From NCBI GenBank assembly GCA_025200525.1, contig JANUSC010000373.1, positions 1 to 64,000 on the forward strand: a DNA stretch of 64,000 nt, given 5' to 3'. A program made the translations under genes and the position numbers. The notes beneath the pieces are model-generated. The model was not told where the DNA came from and ran no database searches. It worked only from the letters and a program-made list of their open reading frames with translations. The DNA comes from Camellia lanceoleosa. Taxonomy: Eukaryota > Streptophyta > Magnoliopsida > Ericales > Theaceae. Below, piece by piece: positions 34,956-46,049 of the stretch. The first letter of the stretch is position 1. Every line of letters starts with the position of its first letter.

Positions 34956-37900
34956 CAGGATTATATTTGAGAAAGAATTTCAACAGATATAGAGAAAGAA
35001 CACGAGAGAGAGAGAGAGAAGAAAAAAAAGATTGCAACAGATCCTGGTTTGGTGTATTTCAACAGATAATAAAATTGAACAGATAGCAATAAATTGAAGA
35101 TAGTGACTGGTTTGTTGAACAGATAAGAAATTTTGGATAGATATTTGAACAGATAACAGATTAAAATTGAACGGATAATAAAATCTAGAAAAAAATCTGC
35201 ACAGATAGGGAAAAAAATTGAACAAATAGTCAAGATTTTGAAATATATAGACAAAAAAAAATAATAATTATGCACTTAAATGTAAATTTTAATATATAGA
35301 AAAATAAATCAACAGATAAATTAAGGAGTAAAATTGAAAACAAAACGTCTTTCAAAACAAATAAAAAGACTTCTCACTAAATTATTTTACTCAATGCCTG
35401 CAGAGGACCATCGGAGGAGAAGAATCCATTGATCCAGCTCCCTATGGACAGTTTTTTTTTCTTCAAGCAGACAGATCCAATTTCTCATCTTTTTTTTTAT
35501 TTTTTTAAGTTGTTGATCTTTGTTGTTGTTGTATGATGAAACAAATTCCAACAAATAGTTGTAAATGAACCAAAAAAAATTAAAAATTAAGCAGATAGAA
35601 ATAATAATAAAAAATAGAACAGATATATATATATATATACAGGATTATATTTGAGAAAGAATTTCAACTGATATAGAGAAAGAACAAGAGAGAGAGAAAC
35701 AAAGATTGCAACAGATCCTGGTTTGGTATATTTCAACAGATAATAAAATGAATAGATAGAAATAAATTGAAGATTGTGACTGGTTTGTTGAACAGATAAG
35801 AAATTTTGGATAGATATTTGAACAGATAAGAGATTAAAATTGACCTGATAGTAAAATCTAGACAAAAAGTTGCACAGATTTGGAAAAAAATTGAATAGAT
35901 AGTCAAGATTTTGGAATATATAGACAAAAATGTAATAATTAAACACTTAAATGTAAATTTGAACATATAGAAAAAAAAATTCAACAGATAAATTAAGGAG
36001 TAAAATTGAAAACAAAACGTTTTTCAAAACAAATAAAAAGACTTCTCACCAAATTATTTTTCTCAATGCCTGCAAAGGACCATCGGAGGAGAAGACTCCA
36101 TTGATCCAGCTCCTTATGGACAGTTTTTTTTTCTTCAAGCAGACAGATCGAATTTCTCCTCCTTTTTTTTTTAAGTTGTTGAACTTTGTTGTTGTTGTTG
36201 TATGATGAAACAAATTGCAACAGATAGTTGTAAATGAACCAAAAAAATTAGAAATTAAGCAGATAAAAATAGTAATAAAAAAATAGAGCAGATATATATA
36301 TATATATATACTGGATTATGTTTGAGAAAGAATTTCAACAGATAGAGAGAAAGAACAAGAGAGAGTGAAAGAAAGATTGCAACAGATCCTGATTTGGTGT
36401 ATTTCAACAGAAAATAAAATTGAACAGATTGAAATAAATTGAAGATTGTGACTGGTTTGTTAAACGGATAAGAAATTTTGGAAAGATATTTGAATAGATA
36501 AGAGATTAAAATTGAACTGATAATAAAATAAAGACAAATTTGCACGGATAGGGAAAAAAATTGAACAGATATTCAAGATTTTTGAATATATAGATAAAAA
36601 AATAATAATTAATCGCTTAAATGTAAATTTGAACATATTGAAAAAAAAATAAACCGATAAATTACGGAGTAAAATTGAAAACAAAACGACTTTCAAAACG
36701 TATAAAAAGATTTCACATCAAATTATTTTACTTAATGCCTGCAGAGAACCATCGGAGGAGAATACTCAATTGATCCAGCTCCTTATGGACAGTTTTTTTT
36801 TTTCAAGCACACAGATCGAATTTTTCCTCCTTTTTTTTTAAAGTTGTTGAACTTTGTTGTTGTTGTTGTATGATGAAACAAATTGCAACAGATAGTTGTA
36901 AATGAAACAAAAAAAATTAAAAAATAAGCAGATAGAAATAATAATAAAAAATAGAACATATACATATATATATACTGGATTATATTTGAGAAAGAATTTC
37001 AACAGATAGAGAGAAAGAAGAAGAGAGAGAGAAAGAAAGATTGCAACAGATCCTGGTATGGTGTATTTCAACAGATAATAAAATTGAACAGGTTGAAATA
37101 AATTGAAGATTGTGACTGGTTTTTTGAACGGATACAAAATTTTGGATAGATATTTGAATAGATAAGAGATTAAAATTGAACTGATAATAAAATCTAGACA
37201 AAAATTTGCACAGATAGGGAAAAAAATTGAACAGATAGTCAAAATTTTTGAATATATAGACAAAATGGTAATAATTAAAGACTTAAATGTCAATTTGAAC
37301 ATATACAAAAAAAATTCAACAGATAAATTAAGGAGTAAAATTGAAACAAAACGTTTTTCCAAACAAATAAAAAGACTTCTGACCAAATTATTTTACTCAA
37401 TGCCTGCAGAGGACCATCGGAGGAGAAGAATCCATTGATCCAGCTCCTTATGGATAGTTTTTTTTCTTCAAGCACACAGATCCAATTTGTCCTTCCTTTT
37501 TTTTTTTTTATAAGTTGTTGATCTTTGTTGTTGTTGTATGGTGAAACAAATTGCAACAGATAGTTGTAAATGTACCAAAAAAAATTAAAAATTAAACATA
37601 TTGAAATAATAATAAAAAATAGAACAGATATATTTATATATACTGGATTGTATTTGAGAAAGAATTTCAACACATAGAGAGAAAGAACACAAGAGTGAAA
37701 GAAAGATCGCAATAGATCCCGGTTTGGTGTATTTTAACAGATAATAAAATTGAACAGATAGAAATAAATTGAAGATTGTGGTGGTTTGTTGAGCAGATAA
37801 GAAATTTTGGATAGATATTTGAGCAGATAAGAGATTAGAATTGAACTGATAATAAATTTCTACAAAAATTTGCACGAGATAGGGAAAGAATTGAAAAGAT

Positions 37901-40900
37901 AGTCAAGATTTTGGAATATATAGACAAAAAAATAGTAATTAAACACTTAAATACAAATTTGAACGTATAGAAAAAAAATTCAACAAATAAATTAAGGAGT
38001 AAAATTGAAACAAAACGTTTTTCAAAACAAATAAAAAGACTTCTCGCCAAATCGTTTTACTCAATGCCTGCAGAGTACCATCGGAGGAGAAGACTCCATT
38101 GATCCAGCTCTTTATGGACAGTTTTTTTTCTTCAAGCACACAGATCCAATTTCTCCTCCTTTTTTTTTTTTTAAAGTTGTTGATCTTTGTTATTGTTGTT
38201 GTATGATGAAACAAATTGCAACAGATAGTTGTAAATGAATCAAAAAAAATTAAAAATTAGCAGACTAAAATAATAATAAAGAATAGAACAGATATATTAT
38301 ATACTGGATTATATTTGAGAAAGAATTTCAACAGATAGAGAGAAAGAACAAGAGAGAGAGAAAGAAAGATTGCAACAGATCCTAGTTTGGTATATTTGAA
38401 CAGATAATAAAATTGAACAGATAGAAATAAATTGAAGATTGTGACTGGTTTGTTGAACGGATAAGAAATTTTGGATAGATATTTGAACAGATAAGAGATT
38501 AAAATTGAACTGATAATAAAATCTAGACAAAAATTCGCATAGATAGGGAAAAAAATTGAACAGATAGCCAAGATTTTTGAATATATAGACAAAAAAATAA
38601 TAGTTAAACACTTAAATGTAAACTTGAACATATAGAAAAAAAAATTCAACAGATAAATTAAGGAGTTAAATTGAAAACAAAACGTCTTTCAAAACAAATA
38701 AAAAGACTTCTCACCAAATTATTTTACTCAATGCCTGCAGAGGACCATCGGATGAGAAGACTCCATTGATCCAGCTCCTTATGGAAAATTTTTTTTCTTC
38801 AAGCACACAGATCCAATTTCTCCTCCTTTTTTTTTTAAGTTGTTGATCTTTGTTGTTGTTGTATGATGAAACAAATTGCAACAGATAGTTGTAAATAAAC
38901 CAAAAAAAAATTAAAAATTAAGCAGATAGCAATAATAATAAAAAAAGAACAGATATATATATATACTGGATTATATTTGAGAAAGAATTTCAACAGATAG
39001 AGAGAAAGAATAAGAGAGAGAGAAAGAAAGATTGCAACAGATCCTGGTTTGGTGTATTTCAACAGATAATAAAATTGAACAGATACAAATAAATTGAAGA
39101 TTGTGACTGGTTTGTTAAACGGGTAATAAATTTTGGATAGATATTTGAACAGATAAGAGATTAAAATTGAACTGATAATAAAATAAAGACAAATTTGCGC
39201 AGATAGGGAAAAAAATTGAACAGATAGTCAAAATTTTTGAATATATAGAAAAAATAATAATAATTAAACGCTTAGATGCAAATTTGAACATATAGAAAAA
39301 AATTGAACAGATAAATTAAGGAGTTAAATTGAAAACAAAACGACTTTCAAAACAAATAAAAAGACTTCTCACCAAATTATTTTACTCAATGCCTACTGAG
39401 GAACATTGGAGGAGAAGACTTTATTGATCCAGCTCTTTATGGACATTTTTTTTTCTTCAAGCGCACAAATCCAATTTCTCCTCTTTTTTTTGAAAAAAAA
39501 GTTGTTAATCTTTGTTGTTGTTGTATGATGAAACAAATTGCAACAGATAGTTGTAAATGAACCCAAAAAAATTAAAAATTAAGCAGATAGAAATAATAAT
39601 AAAAAATAGAACAGATATATATATATACTGGAATATATATTTGAGAAAGAATTTCAACAGATAGAGAGAAAGAACAAGAGAGAGAGAGAAAGAAAGACTC
39701 CAACAGATCCTGGTTTGGTGTATTTCAACAGACAATAAAATTGAACAGATAGAAATAAATGAAACATTGTGACTGGTTTGTTGAATAGATAAGAAATTTT
39801 GGATAGATATTTGAACAGGTGAGAGATTAAAATTGAACTGATAATAAAATCTAGATAAAAATTTGCACAGATATGGAAAAAAAAATTGAACAGATAGTCA
39901 ATATTTTTGAATATATAGAAAAACAAAATAATTAAACACGTAAATGTAAATTTGAACATATAGAAAAAAAATTCAACTGATAAATTAAGGAGTAAAATTG
40001 AAAACAAAACGTTTTTCAAAACCAAGAAAAAGACTTCTCACCAAATTATTTTACTCAATGCCTGCAGAGGACCATCGGAGGAGAAGACTCCATTGGTCTA
40101 GCTCCTTATGGATAGTTTTTTTTCTTCAAGCACACAGATCCAATTCTCTCCTCCTTTTTTTTTTTTTTTTTTTTTTTTAAGTTGTTGATCTTTGTTGTTG
40201 TTGTTCTATGATGAAACAAATTGCAACAGATAGTTGTAAATGAACCAAAAAAATTTAAATTAAGCAGATAAAAATAATAATAAAAATAGAATAGATATAT
40301 ACTGGATTATATTTGAGAAAGAATTTCAACAGTTGGAGAGAAAGAACAAGAGAGAGAGAAAGAAAGATTGCAACAGATCCTGGTTTGGTGAATTTCAACA
40401 GATAATAAAATTGAACAGATGGAAATAAATGGAAGATTGTGACTGGTTTGTTGAATAGATAAGAAATTTTGGATAGATATTTGAACAGATAAGAGATTAA
40501 AATTGAATTGATAATAAAATCTAGACAAAATTTTTCACAGATAGGGAAAAAAAAATTAAACAGATAGTCAAGATTTTTGAATATGTAGAAAAAAAATAAT
40601 AATTAAACACTTAAATGTAAATTTGAACATATAGAAAAAAAAAATTCAACTGATAAATTAAGGAGTAAAATTGAAAACAAAACGTTTTTCTAAACTAAGA
40701 AAAAGACTTCTCAACAAATTATTTTACTCAATGCCTGTAGAGGACCATCGGAGGAGAAGACTCCGTTGATCCAGCTACCTACGGACATTTTTTTTTCATC
40801 AAGCACACAGATCCAATTTCACCTCTTTTTTTTTTTTTTTTTTTTTTTAAGTTGTTGATCTTTTTGTTGTTGTATGATGAAGCAAATTGCAACAGATACT

Positions 40901-40941
40901 TGTAAATGAACCAAAAAAAAATTAAAAATTAAGCAGATAGA

Positions 40942-40983
<42 letters not shown>
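40942..40983. repeat. Expanded (AAT)n microsatellite within a monomer
   Basis: About 14 AAT units occur where other monomers have 2-4, which makes this monomer 720 bp long. Confidence 0.97.
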
Positions 40984-40984
<1 letters not shown>

Positions 40985-41696
40985 GAATAGATATATATAT
41001 ATGTATATATACTGGATTATATTTGAGAATGAATTTCAATAGATAGAGAGAAAGAACAAGAGAGAGAGAAAAAAAGATTGCAACAGATCCTGGTTTGGTG
41101 TATTTCAACAGATAATAAAATTGAACATATAGAAATAAATTGAAGATTGTGACTGGTTTGTTGAACAGATAAGAAATTTTGAATAGATATTTGAACAGAT
41201 AAAAGATTAAAATTGAACTGATAATAAAATCTAGACAAAAATTTGCACAGATAGGGAAAAAAATTGAAAAGATAGTCAAGATTTTGGAATATACAGACAA
41301 ACAAATAATAATTAAACACTTAAATATAAATTTGAACATATAGAAAAAAAAATTCAACAGATAAATTAAGGAGTAAAATTGAAGACAAAACGTTTTTCAA
41401 AACAAATAAAAAGACATCTCACCAAATTATTTTACTCAATGCCTGCAGAGGACCATCGGAGGAGAAGACTCCATTGATCCAGCTCCTTACGGACAGTTTT
41501 TTTTCTTCAAGCACACAGATCCAATTTCTCCTCGTTTTTTTTTTTTTTTTTGGAAGTTGTTGATCTTTGTTGTTGTTGTTATATGATGAAACAAATTGCA
41601 ACAGATAGTTGTAAATGAACCCAAAAAAAATTAAAAATTAAGCAGATAGAAATAATAATAAAAATAGAATAGATATATACTGGATTATATTTGAGA

Positions 41697-42401
41697 AGCC
41701 ATCCATGAACGAAAGCAAAGCATGCCCCGCTGTGAAATCTACCAACTCGTCGATGTGCGACAAGGGAAAGTCATCCTTCGGACTGGCTCTGTTCAAATCC
41801 CTGAAGTCTACACATACCCGTATTCTGCCATCCTTCTTTGGTACTGGAACAATGTTGGCCAACCAAGTCGGGTATTCGAATACCAGCAGGAAGCCTGCGT
41901 CAATCTGCTTGGTGACCTCTTCCTTGATCTTAATGGCCCAATCGTATGATCCTTCTGTTTGACAGGTCGGGCCTCGGGGTCAAGAGGGATCCGGTGCTGT
42001 ACAATCTCCGGATCGATTCCAGGCATGTCTTCGTAGGACCACGCGAAAACATCTTTGAAATCTTTTAATAAAGCGACTAAGCGCTCGCGTTCCTTTGAAG
42101 ACAACGTGGACCCGATCTGGACCAGCCGCGGGTCCTTCTCAGTACCAATGTTCACGGTAGTGATTTCATCAATTAAGGGTTTAACAAACCTCTCTTGCTC
42201 TTGTTCAATTAGTCGTTGCAAAACCGGAGGAATTTCGTCCTCGTCGTTTTCATCAAAATTTTGAAAGTCCTGATTTAAGCAATAAATCAAAGGCACAGAA
42301 AAGTACTCGGAAACCACATTCACCTCATTCTCATTAGATACTTCCGAACCGTCCAATTCTTCTGTTACAACAGACTCAAAAGAGAAAGAAAAAGACGACA
42401 C
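41697..42401 (-). pseudogene. Ogre reverse transcriptase, N-terminal part, truncated
   Basis: Two minus-strand segments are seen. The upstream one (to 42401) contains FKDVFAWSYEDMPGIDPEIV and HRIPLDPEARPVKQK. After a frame slip near 41880 the second continues NIVPVPKKDGRIRVCVDFRD, LNRASPKDDFPLSHIDELVD and LLSFMDGFS. It then runs straight into satellite sequence at about 41696, giving a false fusion frame. The FGL, YxDD and all later blocks are missing, so no enzyme could be made. Confidence 0.88.
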
Positions 42402-43845
42402 GACAGATCAGGCATCCGGTTATCACCCCGAGAATCTGGGACTCAGACTCAGACGAGTTGGAACTTGATTCCGACTCCCAAGACTCAGTGGAATCAGATT
42501 CCGGCTCACTACCTGACCCGGTGCTACTCGACAAAAACCCCTCCTCGTACTGCCAGGTGAGGGAGGGTGCGATGGATGCATCCAAAATAGCTGCTGGTAG
42601 GCCCGCAGCCGTTTCATCTCCGATCATGGACACCGAGGAGTTATCCCCCAAGCACAACTGGTCGATCAAAGGATCTGAAAATAGACATGCCAGTGCTACC
42701 CCCATTTCAAACTCTGTGTCCGTAGACTCTGATTCTTTACTATGCTCATCCTTAACTGTTGGGTCTGTCTGCTCTTCAACGACATCATCCCCAGCTAACT
42801 GTAGGTCAAAGAAAATTTCGAACCTTGGCACGCGCTTCTTCTCTGCGTTCAACCACGGCTCCGGAAAACCACAGAATGGAAAATCCTCCCATTCCTGGAC
42901 GAAGCGTCCGTTCAGGGTACCTTGGATGGGCCGATGCATCAATTCAAAAGGTTTCCCCATCTGTTTTGCTTTGGCTCTTCCTGCCATCTCTTTTCCTTTT
43001 CTTACCCAATCTTCCTTAGTGAGCAGATAACCCAAGCCGAAGGTATGAGGGTTGTGCGGTACATCGGCCAATGCTGCAATGCCCTTAGGGCCGCTCTTTC
43101 CTAATCCCATTCCAGGGATGTATTGGAGCTTGTTCATGAGATACACTGCTTGGGCACTAACATATATCCCTTCGTTAGTGGCCATGATATTCTGTACGAC
43201 TTGAGCCTCAGCCAAGGTAAAACCTGATATGAACACGTCTTCCATGCCATGTTCGATTTCTAGAACAGGCGTGGATACTTCCGGTGGTGGGTGGATTGAT
43301 GAATTCCCAAAGACAATGGCTACTCCCTTCCCGTAGGGGTATTTCACCATTTGATGCAAAGTAGATGACACTGCCTTCACCTGATGCAACCACGGTCGCC
43401 CTAAAAGCAAATTGAAAGTTGCGGGAACTTCTAGGACATGAAAATCTATCTCGTGCTGCCCCGGCTCGACCTTTGTCTGAACTTTAACCGTCCCCATTAC
43501 TTCCCTACTCGTATTGTCGTACGCCCGGATGACCTGGGCTGTTGGCACGAAATCTGTGGTTTTTAGACCAATTGCATACGCCGTCCTTGCTGGGCAGACG
43601 TTGATGGCGGACCCGGTATCAACAAGTACCACCGGTATCCACTTATCTCTACATTCCACGGAGATGTAGAGGGGTTTATTGTGATTTGTGCCCTCGGGCG
43701 GGAGTTCTTTGTCTGAGAAGGTTAATGTCGGAGAACCTCCTCCCGGGAAAACTAGCCCAACCAGCTGCTCTGGTGTAGTCTCTATAGAGAGCTTGGCCTT
43801 ATCCATGGCTGTCAAGACAGCCTGCCTATGTACTCGTGAGGCCAT
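42376..43845 (-). CDS. Ogre protease region with G-patch-like motif and acidic tail
   Basis: This is the longest open frame in the window (489 codons). Residues around 70-90 read WIPVVLVDTGSAINVCPART, the aspartic protease active site (DTGS). NLLLGRPWLHQVKAVSSTLH near residue 145 is the conserved flap-side block. Around residues 240-255 YIPGMGLGKSGPKGIAAL fits a G-patch-like glycine motif (GMGLGK...GI), known at the protease end of some retroelements. The tail from about residue 355 is acidic and Ser-rich. The protease should process gag-pol. The downstream RT is in another frame across the 42376-42401 overlap. The ATG at 43845 is probably internal to the polyprotein. Confidence 0.88.
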   Translation of the reverse strand: MASRVHRQAVLTAMDKAKLSIETTPEQLVGLVFPGGGSPTLTFSDKELPPEGTNHNKPLYISVECRDKWIPVVLVDTGSAINVCPARTAYAIGLKTTDFVPTAQVIRAYDNTSREVMGTVKVQTKVEPGQHEIDFHVLEVPATFNLLLGRPWLHQVKAVSSTLHQMVKYPYGKGVAIVFGNSSIHPPPEVSTPVLEIEHGMEDVFISGFTLAEAQVVQNIMATNEGIYVSAQAVYLMNKLQYIPGMGLGKSGPKGIAALADVPHNPHTFGLGYLLTKEDWVRKGKEMAGRAKAKQMGKPFELMHRPIQGTLNGRFVQEWEDFPFCGFPEPWLNAEKKRVPRFEIFFDLQLAGDDVVEEQTDPTVKDEHSKESESTDTEFEMGVALACLFSDPLIDQLCLGDNSSVSMIGDETAAGLPAAILDASIAPSLTWQYEEGFLSSSTGSGSEPESDSTESWESESSSNSSESESQILGVITGCLICRVVFFFLF

Positions 43846-43854
43846 GAGCAGTCC

Positions 43855-45003
43855 CTAGATGGAGATGTTTGCTTGTATCTTTTTTAGCTGTTTGAGTACG
43901 GCTTCCTCTTCAAGTTGCTTCTCCTTTTGCTTTTCAGCTTCTCTATCCTTCCCTGAGACCTCTGGCTGATCTAAGTGTGGGGGTTTGAAATACCGCCCAC
44001 TCCGCGTCATGTGGTCGACCTCTCCAAGGTACCAGGTGTTATCAGGTTGGTTATTTCTCCAATCTTCATCCGTGTGGGCAAGACATAAGTCCTCATCTTT
44101 CCACCATGCCATCGGCAGCAGACACTGTTGCCCAGATATCTGTTTTTTTCGCAGACACCCCATCCACATGCTCGTAACATTCTCGGTTCCTGTGCTTACA
44201 GCAGTTTCAACCCCCACATGGGCCTTTGCCTTCCTGATTCTCTCGGAATCTACAAAACTGGCCTGTTCTGACATAACTAACTGTTCAATAACTTCTGCAC
44301 TCAAAATACTCCAGTCTCGGGCAAAATTCTTGACACCGGCGCTCTCCGGCGATGTACTCTGCTCTTCGACCCTTCCGGCCGTTACTGATGTTTTCAACCC
44401 CGCTGAGCCTTGTTCTGACTGAAACTCTTCTATCACATCAGGTTGATCGTCCAACCACCCAGTGACTTCTGCTGAATTTTCATAATCGAACCATGCAACT
44501 GCCACATCCTCTGGGTCTTGGTCACTGTAAAACTGGAGATCGGCAAGGTCCTCCCCCACAGCTGTTACACCATCTGTTTCCTGTCCCAAACTATCCCCAT
44601 GAATCACACACAATTCTCCCTCTGTTGGCAATTCTACTCCGGGCCCATCTTGGCCTATCGATGAAATGTAGTCACTCGGACTATATGTTTTCCCAACATA
44701 ACTCCCAGATTCCGCAGACTCTGACTCAACAACCTGTTTTTCCTTTGGAATCTCCCTTCCCCTGTTCTCGGTGGTTACCACTGCCAGCTTAGGTTGGGTC
44801 ATGGAGATGTCCATCATGCACAAGTCGGTGCAATCGAGATGAAACACCTCCGGTTTAGGCAGGTGGGTAGGAGTGATATAGATACTAGGGTCGTAGGACA
44901 CGGCCCCGGTATGGATGAAATTGAGTCTTTTGGGTAGTGGAGCTTGGTTATGTGTGGGGAGTGGGTTTGTGGTGACATTGGGTTTCTCGGGAGGCAGAAT
45001 CAC
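43855..45003 (-). CDS. Ogre gag-protease linker ORF, acidic
   Basis: This is a 382-codon open minus-strand frame between gag and protease. It is rich in Glu, Asp and Ser, contains DHMTRSGRYFKPPHL near the C terminus (the MTRSGR word recurs in Ogre-type linkers), and ends with a Lys/Glu-rich helix-like stretch. I recognise no enzymatic domain. It begins right after the zinc-knuckle region of gag and ends 10 nt before the next frame, so it is a connected part of the polyprotein. Confidence 0.72.
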   Translation of the reverse strand: MILPPEKPNVTTNPLPTHNQAPLPKRLNFIHTGAVSYDPSIYITPTHLPKPEVFHLDCTDLCMMDISMTQPKLAVVTTENRGREIPKEKQVVESESAESGSYVGKTYSPSDYISSIGQDGPGVELPTEGELCVIHGDSLGQETDGVTAVGEDLADLQFYSDQDPEDVAVAWFDYENSAEVTGWLDDQPDVIEEFQSEQGSAGLKTSVTAGRVEEQSTSPESAGVKNFARDWSILSAEVIEQLVMSEQASFVDSERIRKAKAHVGVETAVSTGTENVTSMWMGCLRKKQISGQQCLLPMAWWKDEDLCLAHTDEDWRNNQPDNTWYLGEVDHMTRSGRYFKPPHLDQPEVSGKDREAEKQKEKQLEEEAVLKQLKKIQANISI

Positions 45004-45587
45004 CCCGTTATCAATGAGATCTTGAATCTCATGGCGTAAGCGGAAGCACTGATCGGTGTCGTGACCGTGCTGTTGGTGGAATGAACAATGTTTGGGTTAT
45101 GGGTAGGGGAGTTTCTCCGTAAGGGCCGCGGCTCTAGGGGCTTCAAGTGCCCCTTTTTGATTAGCACCCCCAAAGCCTTAGACAGGGGTATGTAAAGTGG
45201 GGCGAAGGTCCTGGTGTTCTTGGGTGGGTATTTGGCCGTTGGTGGGTTACTTCCGAATGCACCGGAGAATGGTGCAGCTGCCGTATTTCTTAGAGGGGGG
45301 TTAGTGGTGACCATACTTACTTCAGAGGTTCTTGTAGTAGTAGTGCCACTCGGGCCTGCATTAGTGTTGCGGTTGAAGGTCCTTCGGGGTTGCTCCCGAT
45401 CATTGTCAATCAAGCCTTGCTTCAAGGCGTCTTCGATCTGCACCCCCATTTCATGTAGGTCAGAAAAAGTAGGAAAGGGAAGTACTATCATCTTTTGCAT
45501 CAACTTTGGTTGAAGATTGCGCACAATCATCCGAATCTGGTCTTTGTTGTAGGCCTCAAGGTCATCATCGAAGCCTTGGCCCTCCAT
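45000..45587 (-). CDS. Ogre gag, C-terminal part
   Basis: The frame includes NLQPKLMQKMIVLPFPTFSD and GVQIEDALKQGLIDNDRE, a charged Thr/Ser-rich spacer, then LYIPLSKALGVLIKKGHLKP. Near 45010-45090 another frame encodes FHQQHGHDTDQCFRLRHEIQ, the Cys/His knuckle-like motif that follows; a single indel near 45095 causes the shift. Gag forms the particle and binds the RNA. Confidence 0.78.
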   Translation of the reverse strand: MEGQGFDDDLEAYNKDQIRMIVRNLQPKLMQKMIVLPFPTFSDLHEMGVQIEDALKQGLIDNDREQPRRTFNRNTNAGPSGTTTTRTSEVSMVTTNPPLRNTAAAPFSGAFGSNPPTAKYPPKNTRTFAPLYIPLSKALGVLIKKGHLKPLEPRPLRRNSPTHNPNIVHSTNSTVTTPISASAYAMRFKISLITG

Positions 45588-46049
45588 CTGGTTACAAACT
45601 CCGAAAAACTCTCCTTAGGCTCTTGCCTAGTCGTCTCGAGATCACAGGTCGTAATCTCAATCTGTGTATTATACGAATACTGTGCGATGAAGGCCTCAGT
45701 CATTTCGTCCCAATTCCTCTTGACATCATCTTCTAGCTTGGCATATCATATGGCCGCCACACCCGACAGGGTCCGGCCAAACAAAGACAACTTCTAAAGC
45801 CTACTAAGGCCCATTGGCCTTAGAACATCTGAAAACAGTCTTAAGTGCACCATGGGGTCCCCGGACCCGTCAAATCGATCAATATGAGGCATTTTGAACG
45901 GTGGGCAGATCACAACACGTCGGTATATCCATCTTCAATGTCGGGGATAGTCTTAACCCCCTGGGATCTCTTGAACAACTTTTCAAGCTTGCTCAACTTT
46001 AGTGCGGTGGGATCAGTCTCGAACTCAAAGGGAGAGTCCGGTAGGTTGG
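45588..46049 (-). pseudogene. Ogre gag core, cut by Tekay-B insertion
   Basis: The minus strand at 45600-45750 reads RNWDEMTEAFIAQYSYNTQI, then EITTCDLETTRQEPKESFSE, the capsid core of plant gag. An in-frame TGA stands where a Trp is expected before YAKLEDD (about 45748). The frame meets the Tekay-B LTR at 46050 and resumes at 55208. Confidence 0.72.
46045..46049. repeat. Tekay-B target-site duplication, left copy (GTTGG)
   Basis: GTTGG precedes the LTR start TGTCACGACC and recurs directly after the other LTR at 55208-55212. Confidence 0.95.

Larger units (their letters stand above)
26873..41696. repeat. Satellite block C, with tetrameric higher-order repeats
   Basis: Monomer phase marks are at 26881, 27554, 28217, 28884, 29560, 30241, 30911, 31583, 32260, 32943, 33610, 34282, 34956, 35640, 36311, 36975, 37643, 38304, 38966, 39628, 40302, 41022 and 41680. 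Spacings are 661-684 except 720 (AAT expansion) and 658. From 26881 to 34955 the monomers cycle through four variant types. Beyond that the cycle becomes irregular. The block ends at 41696 inside a monomer, where Ogre RT sequence begins. Confidence 0.97.

Noticed and set aside
8145..41696. Monomer length as about four nucleosome repeats
   Set aside because: 670 bp is near four times 167 bp, but this is arithmetic only; no phased nucleosome signal can be shown from the sequence.
42458..43030. Plus-strand 190-codon frame opposite the Ogre protease region
   Set aside because: Antisense shadow of the 489-codon frame; Ser/Pro-rich text is the complement of the acidic tail.
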